Assembly (NCBI GenBank): GCA_040752295.1
Contig: JBFMFE010000065.1
Location: 1 to 28,388, forward strand
Length of the DNA stretch: 28,388 bases
Source of the DNA: JBFMFE01 sp040752295
GTDB taxonomy: Bacteria; UBP15; UBA6099; JBFMBQ01
Direction: 5' to 3'
Shown: positions 1-6,429 of the stretch, piece after piece
Numbering within the stretch: the first letter of the stretch is position 1
Layout: the number at the start of each line of letters is the position of its first letter
Position numbers and translations under genes: made by a program
The notes under the pieces: model-generated
The model's database searches: none
Seen by the model: the letters and a program-made list of their open reading frames with translations, nothing else
Told to the model about the DNA's origin: nothing

Positions 1-73
1 GGCGGAGGTTCAGGAGATGAAAATTCCGCGTCGAGAGGAGGTAGAGTTGTGGAATGGAAACCGGGAACGTCCT

Positions 74-108
74 CGCGTACGCGCGCATACGCGCGCGCGC
101 GCACGCGC
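74..108. other. Alternating pyrimidine-purine tract (Z-DNA prone)
   Basis: Thirty-five consecutive bases alternate strictly between pyrimidine and purine, nearly all CG steps with a few TA and CA steps. A second, shorter alternating run follows at 109-118. Alternating CG tracts of this length are known to adopt left-handed DNA readily under negative supercoiling. The tract sits at the junction between GC-rich edge sequence and the AT-rich island. Confidence 0.6.
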
Positions 109-124
109 CGCGCGTGCGGGTTGT

Positions 125-196
125 TCAGGCAGCTGACATACTCGTCAGGCAGCGCCTGTTAACCACCCCGTTTTCCACCTTAAACCACCCCGTTTT
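125..196. repeat. Two pairs of short direct repeats, IS-end-like
   Basis: A 9-mer (TCAGGCAGC) occurs at 125-133 and 145-153, spaced 20 bases. A 14-mer (AACCACCCCGTTTT) occurs at 161-174 and 183-196, spaced 22 bases. Closely spaced short direct repeats near one end resemble the multiple transposase-binding repeats at the ends of some insertion sequences, such as the IS21 family. No IS21 gene is visible here, so the assignment to an element end is only an inference. Confidence 0.4.
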
Positions 197-315
197 TTGT
201 CCAGCCAATGGGGTCCACCCCAACTTCACCTGATGAATATTGCTATCTTGTTGGGGAAATAAGAAGAAATTGACGATAAGAATATGATGATAACTTATTA
301 AAAGAGAACAAAATC

Positions 316-789
316 ATGCTGAATCCATCCGATTTATATTTTCTTGTAATAGAACTTGCACTTATTACTATAATAGTTTTACTTGAAATATACTTGCGTA
401 GATTAAAAACTACTTTTAATGGTGGAGGTGTATGCATTGTGACATCTAAAGAAAGATCTACAGATAACGAAAAGTTAAAAAATCAATCTGAGGTTGAGTA
501 TGCTGGTTTATCTGAAAACGAACGTACTCTTGCCCGTATGAAAAGTTATACTGGTGCCGCCGTGCTGGTTTTTGTTCTTTACTGGTTTTTCTGGCTGCCT
601 GGATTGATCGTGAATTACATTTACATGAAAGAAGCCGAACGGATGGAAAAACTTGCAGGGCAGCGTTTACCGGGTACAGGATGTTTAACAGTTATGTTTG
701 CTTTCGGCATTGCTGTCACGGCGATAAGCGTGTTTATCGGAATAGTAATATTTTCAAAGTTATTCATCTTTTTTAAAAACCTTTTTTAA
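316..789 (+). CDS. Small membrane protein of unknown function
   Basis: The 157-residue product has three likely membrane segments: residues about 7-27, 77-98 (rich in Val, Phe and Trp, followed by a PGLIVNYIY stretch) and 125-155. A charged soluble stretch lies at about 45-72. A block LAGQRLPGTGCL precedes the last membrane segment and looks like a conserved family motif, but I cannot name the family. The start is ATG with only a weak purine-rich AAGAGA upstream, so the N-terminus is uncertain. It lies alone on the plus strand in an AT-rich stretch, next to a transposase remnant and the nuclease gene pair. Codon use is AT-rich, unlike the GC-rich genes further right, which suggests acquisition by transfer. 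The encoded function is unknown. Confidence 0.6.
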   Translation: MLNPSDLYFLVIELALITIIVLLEIYLRRLKTTFNGGGVCIVTSKERSTDNEKLKNQSEVEYAGLSENERTLARMKSYTGAAVLVFVLYWFFWLPGLIVNYIYMKEAERMEKLAGQRLPGTGCLTVMFAFGIAVTAISVFIGIVIFSKLFIFFKNLF

Positions 790-1062
790 AAATATGCGAA
801 ACGATGGCGGGCAAAATAGCAAGTTAGCAAGTTAGGTTGCTGGGAAAAAACGAGATGCACAATTAAATATGCGGTGTTTTTTATGTTTGTTTTTTATCTC
901 TACCCTGATTTTTCAAAAAATCGCCGTTCAGGTGCGAGCGTGTCCTGATCTGCAATTGTATTTTATCCGTGAGAATCGGATTTGTAAAGCCGTTTTGTCG
1001 GCGCGCCGGCATGAGTTGAGTGCAGGCGGGCACGATGGTTTCCTGTTGGAAAAATCAGGTTT
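790..1062. other. Non-coding gap inside the AT-rich island
   Basis: No convincing gene is seen here. A tandem duplication of the octamer AGCAAGTT lies at about 819-834. A short plus-strand frame through this gap runs antisense into the transposase remnant and has no recognisable product. On the minus strand this should be the continuation of the transposase, but I find no reading frame that restores the missing catalytic region. Confidence 0.4.
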
Positions 1063-1539
1063 TCAGGCGGAGAGGGCGCGCATTGAGCATACCATCCCTT
1101 CGAAGTCAAGCGTCAGCCGCAACGGCACCAACAGCCCGAGCCGATCCTGAACCATCTCGCGGGACAGCATCCGCACCCGCTCGTCCTCCGCGCTGCCTGC
1201 GCTGCGCAACGCACGCGACAGAGTGGGAGCGCCCTGAAGCCGCCGCAGTCCAACCGTCCTCTGCACCATCGGGTCGTCACTGTAGTACTCAACGTCTCGC
1301 AGCCGCCGGAAACCAATCGTTACGCGGATAATCAGAACCATCATGATGGTGTTCATACCGTAGGCGGGAGAGCCCCTGCGGTGGGGGAAACATTCATTCA
1401 GGCGCCACTTCAGGTTCAGACATTTAAGCAACGGCTGGAAGACCACCAGCCTCGCGAACGACGTCAGCTTCTGGTCGTCGAAACAAATCTTAGGAAGGGT
1501 GTGGACTTTTGATAAAATCTGTGCTTTACTGGATCTCAC
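1063..1539 (-). pseudogene. Truncated IS1380-like transposase, N-terminal part
   Basis: About 158 residues remain, compared with more than 400 for a full IS1380-family DDE transposase. The N-terminal pattern is kept: a FDDQKLTSFARLVVF-type opening, a GMNTIMMVLI helix, a RLRDVEYYSDDP block, a GAPTLSRALR block and finally LTLDFEG, which matches the first catalytic Asp strand (LDFDG). The frame then ends about nine residues later, so the other catalytic residues are lost. I chose the GTG at 1539 because it follows an excellent AAGGAGG at a 9-base spacing; an in-frame TTG at 1581 lacks one. The element is a dead remnant and supports past transposition into this island. The family call rests on remembered motif order, not on a database search. 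Confidence 0.65.
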
Positions 1540-1653
1540 TTTTAGTGACCTCCTTATTTTCGTGTTTTTGCGATGATACAATCAAAAAATACAATAAATA
1601 GGATGTTTTTTCAATGCGGAATGTTGATTTCAGGCGGTTTTTGTGAAACTATG

Positions 1654-1667
1654 GTGTAAATTTACAC
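1654..1667. repeat. Perfect 14-bp palindrome
   Basis: GTGTAAATTTACAC is a perfect palindrome about 115 bases upstream of the transposase remnant's start. A TTGACA hexamer follows on the plus strand at 1670-1675 without a convincing -10 partner. The palindrome could be an operator or part of the lost end of the insertion sequence. Confidence 0.4.
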
Positions 1668-1699
1668 ACATTGACAAACGCTGCCTAATAAACATTCAA

Positions 1700-1747
1700 G
1701 TGTCCCCTGATTTTGTCCACTGATTTTGCATTGTGTCCCTTGATTTT
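1700..1747. repeat. Three imperfect tandem copies of GTGTCCC(C/T)TGATTTT
   Basis: Copies start at 1700, 1715 (a shorter variant, GTCCACTGATTTT) and 1733. They lie in the 265-base gap between the transposase remnant and the nuclease gene pair, where no gene is seen. Clustered direct repeats at this place could be binding sites at the end of a mobile element. Confidence 0.5.
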
Positions 1748-1846
1748 ATTTTTTACCACAGTTATTGCTATTTGTCAATATCCGGCGGAAGAATTATTTG
1801 GGTTTTTCAACAGGCTGTCAACTCCCGACCCCGGCTTATCAGGTTG

Positions 1847-2464
1847 TTAAGGTTTGACCCATTCACCTATCTTGTTGATTTCTTTAATTAATATTTCAGA
1901 GATTTTTTGTTTCAGGTCAGCGGCATTTCTAATGGAAATAAGAGGGTATGCAAAAACGAACGCTCTTTTGAAGATAAGAGGATATTTTTTAAATTCCCCT
2001 TTGATATTATCGGTAGTTATTTCTTCTATTTCACCATTTATTAGTTGGTTTTTTGAACAGCAATGAATTCTGGAAAGTCTTCTCATCTTTTCATTTGATT
2101 TTCCTTTAATTTTAAGTATTTCGTCTGAATCGCTACAATCAAACCAACCTGCAGTTATTATAGGTTCATTTAAATTGTCATATTTGAAAGCTTGGTCTGC
2201 TCGTTCAACGAGAATTATACATACGAATAATAATATTTTCAAGTCGCTTTTTTTGTAAAATCTAAAAAACTCGCTTGGATACCATTCATTGTGTTTTTCA
2301 AGAGTTGATTTACATATAACCATTGGTATTGTATTTTCAGTTGCCGAAATCCAACCTTCATCTTTGAACTGTCCATCTATTGTCGCAATCAATTCGCTTA
2401 TTTCCTTATTAAAAGAAAAAATATTTCTTATAAATTCTTCGCATTTTTCTCCATCAGAATTCAT
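1847..2464 (-). CDS. Unknown protein, partner of PD-(D/E)XK nuclease-like gene
   Basis: This 205-residue protein has no motif that I recognise. It begins acidic and lysine-rich, carries one hydrophobic stretch at about 75-86 (LKILLFVCIILVE) that reads as a buried strand or helix, and has two adjacent Cys in the middle (HCCSK). The ATG start is well supported by GGAGG seven bases upstream, placed inside the last codons of the upstream gene. The two genes overlap by 11 bases, so translation is probably coupled and the products probably act together. Codon use is AT-rich, like its partner. It could be a specificity, immunity or accessory subunit of the nuclease, but this is inference from gene order only. 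Confidence 0.75.
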   Translation of the reverse strand: MNSDGEKCEEFIRNIFSFNKEISELIATIDGQFKDEGWISATENTIPMVICKSTLEKHNEWYPSEFFRFYKKSDLKILLFVCIILVERADQAFKYDNLNEPIITAGWFDCSDSDEILKIKGKSNEKMRRLSRIHCCSKNQLINGEIEEITTDNIKGEFKKYPLIFKRAFVFAYPLISIRNAADLKQKISEILIKEINKIGEWVKP

Positions 2465-3173
2465 TTGAAAACCTCCAGTCGCAATAACAGTTGAAATTCA
2501 CAGTAAATCCATTGAAATATCTCAACTCTAGTTTGTCAGAAAGAAGTTTCACAAGATCATCAATTATTTTGTGATTGTTCTTAGTATTATTCATTGTTTT
2601 TTCTAAAGAGCGCCAAGAAAGCCAATAAATTTTTCCCGTTTCAACGTTCTTCCTCTCTAGCTCTTTCTGAGTTTCTAATATTTCTTCTCTTGGGAATGAA
2701 TAATCAGCAGTAACGTATATTAAAAAAGGTTTAGCATTTTCTCTTAAAGCCTTCTTATAAAGATTATGCCATTCTTTTGCGAGCTGGTCTTTTGGGGGAG
2801 ATATATTTGACTCGTTTTCGTCTGCTTCGGATGATTTACCTGATTTAAATTTGGATTCTATTAAAACAATAGACTTAGTTCCATCACTATGATTGAAAGT
2901 TATAATAACGTCAGGCTCACATATTTCGCAGTCTTTTTCTTTAAGCGAAGGCCAAAAATCATATTTTGGAGGTTTTATTATATTTTTTAAGTTTAGTGAT
3001 TCACTCAAATATTCATCTTTTATATTCTTTGCTTCTGATAAAAATGGTAAAAGACCATCTTCAAGAGGAACATAAGAAAAAGAACCGAAAGCATTTGATG
3101 TAAGAATATCTTCCAAGTTTTCTTGGTCCCTACCGAGCTTTCCTTTAATAAATGCTTGTAGCATTCTGCTCAT
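2454..3173 (-). CDS. Predicted PD-(D/E)XK-type nuclease
   Basis: The 239-residue protein shows a plausible PD-(D/E)XK nuclease core. An N-terminal helix has an acidic ENLEDILTS motif followed by FGSF (residues about 18-33). The PD pair is at residues 87-88 (EPDVIITF), the E-x-K pair at 106-108 (IVLIESKFKSGK), and a downstream helix carries QxxxxxxxxY (Q130, Y139), resembling the Q motif of Cas4/RecB-like nucleases. In the family these residues bind metal and cut the DNA backbone. Met1 has AGGA only about one base upstream; Met4 would have a better spacing, so the true start may be three codons later. A promoter-like sequence lies just upstream. No methyltransferase or helicase accompanies it. 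Restriction-like defence is possible but unproven. Confidence 0.7.
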   Translation of the reverse strand: MSRMLQAFIKGKLGRDQENLEDILTSNAFGSFSYVPLEDGLLPFLSEAKNIKDEYLSESLNLKNIIKPPKYDFWPSLKEKDCEICEPDVIITFNHSDGTKSIVLIESKFKSGKSSEADENESNISPPKDQLAKEWHNLYKKALRENAKPFLIYVTADYSFPREEILETQKELERKNVETGKIYWLSWRSLEKTMNNTKNNHKIIDDLVKLLSDKLELRYFNGFTVNFNCYCDWRFSNEF

Positions 3174-3190
3174 ATCCTACTGCTGTGACG

Positions 3191-3217
3191 ATAATATCTC
3201 ATTTTTTGATTTGTCAA
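3191..3217 (-). promoter_or_regulatory. Putative promoter of the nuclease gene pair
   Basis: On the minus strand a perfect TTGACA (3212-3217) is followed after 15 bases by TATTAT (3191-3196), about 18 bases before the ATG. The spacing is short of the usual 17, so strength may be modest or the site may be regulated. Confidence 0.5.
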
Positions 3218-3340
3218 TTATTAATATTCAGCCATTACTTTCCCGTTAAAAAAGCCGGGGCAGACAAAATATAGCATAAAATAGAGCGTTTTGCACTAAA
3301 ATGATTTTTTTAGGGGACGAAACAAGGGGACATATACAAC

Positions 3341-3574
3341 AATTCAATTTTCCTCTCCTTCGTTTTTTGTGTTTTCTGGTTCTTTTTCGGGTTTTTTCGG
3401 CTTAAGCGCACGACCAGGTGCCTTTTCGAACCTCTCAAGAAAAAAGGTATGACCACACGGACTTCCGGTTAACGTCTTAATACAAATGAGTCCCATTGTC
3501 GCGCATTCTCCTTCAGCCGTTTTAATGGTATATATCTTCCTTTAGCAATGGGGTCTGAGCTTGAAAATTGAATT
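3341..3574 (-). mobile_element. Internally deleted RAYT-type (IS200-like) element remnant
   Basis: The 12-mer GAAAATTGAATT occurs in inverted orientation at 3341-3352 and 3563-3574 and brackets the remnant. Between them on the minus strand lies only the C-terminal end of a REP-associated tyrosine transposase (3344-3496), preceded by what looks like a leader. The catalytic His-x-His and Tyr part of the gene is missing. About 234 bases remain, so this is a decayed copy, or a non-autonomous derivative mobilised in trans. Confidence 0.5.
3344..3496 (-). pseudogene. C-terminal fragment of a RAYT / IS200-like transposase
   Basis: The minus-strand frame ending with TGA at 3344-3346 encodes a Thr-Gly-x-Pro-Cys-Gly motif, a FFLERFEKAPGRALKPKK block and a Lys/Glu-rich tail. 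This is the typical C-terminal signature of the larger REP-associated transposases (COG1943 type). Only about 50 residues remain of a protein usually well over 200. The frame stays open upstream of the ATG at 3496, but that part does not resemble transposase. It is too short to be functional. Confidence 0.6.
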
Positions 3575-3639
3575 TTGGAGTGCATGTCTTCATGTCTGTC
3601 TGCTGCCTGCCCGTCCTTCCTGCCTGTTCCGGGCACGGC

Positions 3640-3678
3640 AGGGAGGCGTGGAGCGTGAACCAAAAAGAGCGAAAGTTC
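3640..3678. repeat. Dispersed repeat, copy 1
   Basis: Bases 3650-3678 match 23942-23970 at 25 of 29 positions without gaps, and similarity extends about ten bases to the left. The shared core ends GCGAAAGTTC. The two copies lie about 20 kb apart in the same orientation in non-coding DNA. No gene is seen between the RAYT remnant and icd (3575-3842). Confidence 0.6.
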
Positions 3679-3842
3679 TGCCCATATTGTCCGCTCCCAT
3701 ATTTTACCACTATTGAGCCTGCCCAAAAACCAGTTAGCTGCCGGATGACAATATACATTTGCGGGCAATAGAGCACTGAAATCGCCGGCAATTGTATATT
3801 TTCGCAACACCGGCGCATTTTTTCCGGGTTTGTAAACAGGCT

Positions 3843-5108
3843 CTATTGTGTGCTCCCTATCGTGCCGAGGCGATAATTCAGAGTCGAGGCGGAGGACGTC
3901 ATGTTTTTAATGATTTCGCGTCCGAACACGGAGCACTTCAGGAGCGTGGCGTTTTTCATCTGTCTGTGGAGGTCGTAGGTGACGGTCCGGTTGCGGACGG
4001 TGCGGGCGAGCGCCGCGCGTATGGCGCGCGCCGCCTCGTTCCAGCCGATGAAATCGAACATCATCGCGCCGGAGAGTATCAGCGAGGACGGGTTCACCAT
4101 GTCTTTTCCCGCGTACTTCGTCGCTGTGCCGTGGACAGCCTCGAATATCGCCGCGGTGTCGCCGACGTTCGCGCCGGGAACCATCCCAAGCCCGCCGACC
4201 TGCGCGGCGCAGGCGTCGGAGAGGTAATCGCCGTTCAGGTTGGTGGTGGCTATCACGTCGTACTCTTCGGGGCGCAGCAACACCTGCTGGAACATCGAGT
4301 CGGCGATCCTGTCGTTGAGGAGGATCATTCCATCGGGCACGACGCCGGCGCGGTTCCCTCGAAGCTCGGATTCGGCGATTGTGACGTCCCCGAACTCCCT
4401 GCGCGCGACCTCGTAGCCCCAGTCGCGGAACGCCCCCTCGGTGAATTTCATTATGTTGCCCTTGTGGACGAGCGTGACGACCTTCCGCCGGTTTTTCAGG
4501 GCGTAGAGGATCGCCGCGCGGACGAGCCTCTGTGAGGCTTCGCGGCTGACGGGCTTCACGCCGATGCCCGAATCGGGTCTGACGCTGCTCCCCATCGAAT
4601 TGAGAAATTCAACGGCTTTCCGTGCGCCGGGGCTGCCCTGCTTCCATTCGATCCCGGCGTACACGTCCTCTGTGTTCTCGCGGAAGATAACGACGTCGAG
4701 GCGACCGGGGTTTTTCACGGGGCTGGGAGCGCCCGGAACGTGGGAGACGGGACGGATGCAGGCGTAGAGGTCGAACTTCCTGCGCAGGAGAACGTTCAGG
4801 CTTCTTATGCCGCCGGCGACCGGCGTGGTGAGAGGACCCTTGACGGCGACGCCGTATTTCGAGACGGCGCTTATGGTCGCTGCGGGCAGACGGCTTCCCG
4901 TCCGTCTGTACGCCTTTTCCCCCGCGAGGACCTCGCGCCAGGCGATCTTTCTCTTTCCGCGGTACGCCTTTTCCACTGCGGCGTCGAAGACGGGGCGGGC
5001 GGCGCGCCAGATGTCGGGTCCCGTCCCGTCGCCCACGATGAAGAGAACGACGGGGCGGTCTGGGGCTTCGACCCGTCCGTTCTCGATCCTTATGATGCCT
5101 TCCTTCAT
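3843..5108 (-). CDS. icd: Isocitrate dehydrogenase (NADP+)
   Basis: This cytosolic enzyme converts isocitrate to 2-oxoglutarate and CO2 with NADP+. The 421 residues align along their length with E. coli Icd. The substrate loop is IRSLN with Ser103 at the position of the regulatory phosphoserine, followed by the Arg-containing DLYACIRPV strand. The block HGTATKYAG and the VTYDLHRQ motif keep the Lys-Tyr, Tyr and Arg that select NADP+ in the E. coli enzyme. An 18-residue tail follows the usual family end (REIIKNM). The start is ATG with GGGGAGG about six bases upstream. It lies 49 bases downstream of the PilZ gene and is probably co-transcribed with it. No Icd kinase/phosphatase gene is present in the window, so phospho-regulation cannot be judged. 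Confidence 0.95.
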   Translation of the reverse strand: MKEGIIRIENGRVEAPDRPVVLFIVGDGTGPDIWRAARPVFDAAVEKAYRGKRKIAWREVLAGEKAYRRTGSRLPAATISAVSKYGVAVKGPLTTPVAGGIRSLNVLLRRKFDLYACIRPVSHVPGAPSPVKNPGRLDVVIFRENTEDVYAGIEWKQGSPGARKAVEFLNSMGSSVRPDSGIGVKPVSREASQRLVRAAILYALKNRRKVVTLVHKGNIMKFTEGAFRDWGYEVARREFGDVTIAESELRGNRAGVVPDGMILLNDRIADSMFQQVLLRPEEYDVIATTNLNGDYLSDACAAQVGGLGMVPGANVGDTAAIFEAVHGTATKYAGKDMVNPSSLILSGAMMFDFIGWNEAARAIRAALARTVRNRTVTYDLHRQMKNATLLKCSVFGREIIKNMTSSASTLNYRLGTIGSTQ

Positions 5109-5157
5109 TTCGCCTCCCCGGCGCAGCGTCTCCCGCGCCGCCGCCCGCGGGGGTGGG

Positions 5158-6267
5158 TCATCGGACAGGTCTTCCGGGTCTGCCGGGTCTGCCGTCCCGG
5201 CGCTCGGATTCCTTCTTTCGCTGTTCCTGCTGGATTTTGAAAAGGCGTCCCACGAGGTTCTCCCGGAACTTTTCCGTCACGGAGGAGAAGTACACGCCGG
5301 TTCGGAAGGGGAATTCTGGCGTTCCGCGCTGCGTGGAATGCCTGATGACCGCCCTGACGTCCTTGAACTCGAAGGTGTCATCGAGTTTGAAGTTCAGCGT
5401 GATTTCCGAGTCCTTCGCGAGCCTGTGGTTCGTGAGGATCGCCGCGCCGCCGCCGCTGATGTCCCAGACCCGCCCCCTGTGCTCGAGGGGGACGCCGGTT
5501 CCGTCGTCGGTCGTGAAGGACGCGGGGACGTCCACCCGCACCCTTATCTGCGTTCGTTTCACGGTGGAGAAGACCTTTTCTTTCCCTCTGCCGGCGGCGG
5601 CGGCGGGGGTCGGCGGAACCTTCTGTTTCATCGCCGCTTTTTTCTTGAGCGAGGGGTCGCTGTACACGCAGACCTCGGCGATGCCCATGCGCGTGAGCAG
5701 CCTGATCTTCGCATCGTCGAGGACCGCGCCCTTGTCGGCGTACACCACGCCGCCCTGCTCGACGACCCGCGCGATCTTCATTCCGGGGACCGCGTCGTTG
5801 ACGTTGAGCACCTCGGCGCCCTTCGGCACCGCCTGCACGAAGTCCCGCTCCGGCTCATCCGCCGGGACGGGTCCGCTCTCCGCGCGCTGGTCGAGTTCCT
5901 CATGCGTCCAGAAGAAGCCCGAGACCCTGTGCCTGACGCGTCCGGCGTCGGGCGGCTTCACGAGTATGTCCACCGCCTTCGCCTTTTTTGCCTCGATGAG
6001 CATTTCCTTCGTGAACGCGCCGGACATCACGATGAGGGGCACGTCGGGCGCGAATTCCCTCACGTTGCGCAGCACCGAGATCGGGTTGACGCCGGGCATA
6101 TCGAGGCTGATGAGGATGAACGCGGGGCCCTCCACGGCGATCTGCATAACTGCGTCCGCCGGGTCGGTCACGGACACAACGCTGCACGGCAGTTCCGCGA
6201 ACGCCTCGCGGATGCGCTCGTGCACGGAGTCTTCGGCGTCTATGACCATTATTTTTTTCTCGTTCAT
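5158..6267 (-). CDS. Degenerate receiver plus PilZ (c-di-GMP-binding) protein
   Basis: Residues about 4-118 form a response-regulator receiver fold. Conserved Ser82 (VMSG) and Lys104 (LVKP) are present, but the expected phospho-acceptor Asp is Ser54 (in ISLDMPG, counting D-x-x-M-P), and the usual acidic pair is Asp10-Ala11. The domain is therefore unlikely to be phosphorylated in the normal way. A middle region (about 155-215) resembles the small beta domain found before HD-GYP and PilZ domains. The C-terminal PilZ domain (about 235-345) has RTQIR (RxxxR) and WDISGGG (DxSxxG), the two signatures for cyclic di-GMP binding. The protein ends in a basic tail rich in Gly-Arg-Pro repeats. It probably acts as a cytosolic effector of surface or motility functions; the target is unknown. 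Confidence 0.85.
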   Translation of the reverse strand: MNEKKIMVIDAEDSVHERIREAFAELPCSVVSVTDPADAVMQIAVEGPAFILISLDMPGVNPISVLRNVREFAPDVPLIVMSGAFTKEMLIEAKKAKAVDILVKPPDAGRVRHRVSGFFWTHEELDQRAESGPVPADEPERDFVQAVPKGAEVLNVNDAVPGMKIARVVEQGGVVYADKGAVLDDAKIRLLTRMGIAEVCVYSDPSLKKKAAMKQKVPPTPAAAAGRGKEKVFSTVKRTQIRVRVDVPASFTTDDGTGVPLEHRGRVWDISGGGAAILTNHRLAKDSEITLNFKLDDTFEFKDVRAVIRHSTQRGTPEFPFRTGVYFSSVTEKFRENLVGRLFKIQQEQRKKESERRDGRPGRPGRPVR

Positions 6268-6306
6268 GCCGCGTTCCGTCCCGCGCGAACGGCGCCGTCC
6301 GATGGA

Positions 6307-6336
6307 ATTATAGTATACAGATTCGTGCGTTTTCAG
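6307..6336 (-). promoter_or_regulatory. Putative promoter of the PilZ-icd unit
   Basis: On the minus strand CTGAAA (6331-6336) and a perfect TATAAT (6307-6312) are 18 bases apart, about 40 bases upstream of the PilZ gene start. Confidence 0.5.
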
Positions 6337-6429
6337 TGAATTGTTTTTGAAGCGGTGGCGCGGGATGCCGGAAAGGCGCGCCCCGGACGGTCCGCGCTTC
6401 CGCGGCGACGCGGTTCAAAGCGGGGTGTG

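Larger units (their letters stand above)
1..315. other. Left-edge region without a convincing gene
   Basis: An open frame on the plus strand (second frame) runs from the left edge to a stop at about 136. It could be the last codons of a gene lying outside the window, but most of it is low-complexity GC-alternating sequence, so I do not call it a gene. The rest holds a Z-DNA-prone tract and two sets of short direct repeats, listed separately. Base composition turns sharply from GC-rich to AT-rich after about 200, which marks the left boundary of the accessory island. Confidence 0.5.

Noticed and set aside
869..1150. Plus-strand frame with a hydrophobic N-terminus
   Set aside because: It runs antisense into the transposase remnant, has no ribosome site and no recognisable product.
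3469..3818. Minus-strand frames upstream of the RAYT remnant
   Set aside because: They cover repeat sequence and read out of frame with the recognisable transposase fragment.
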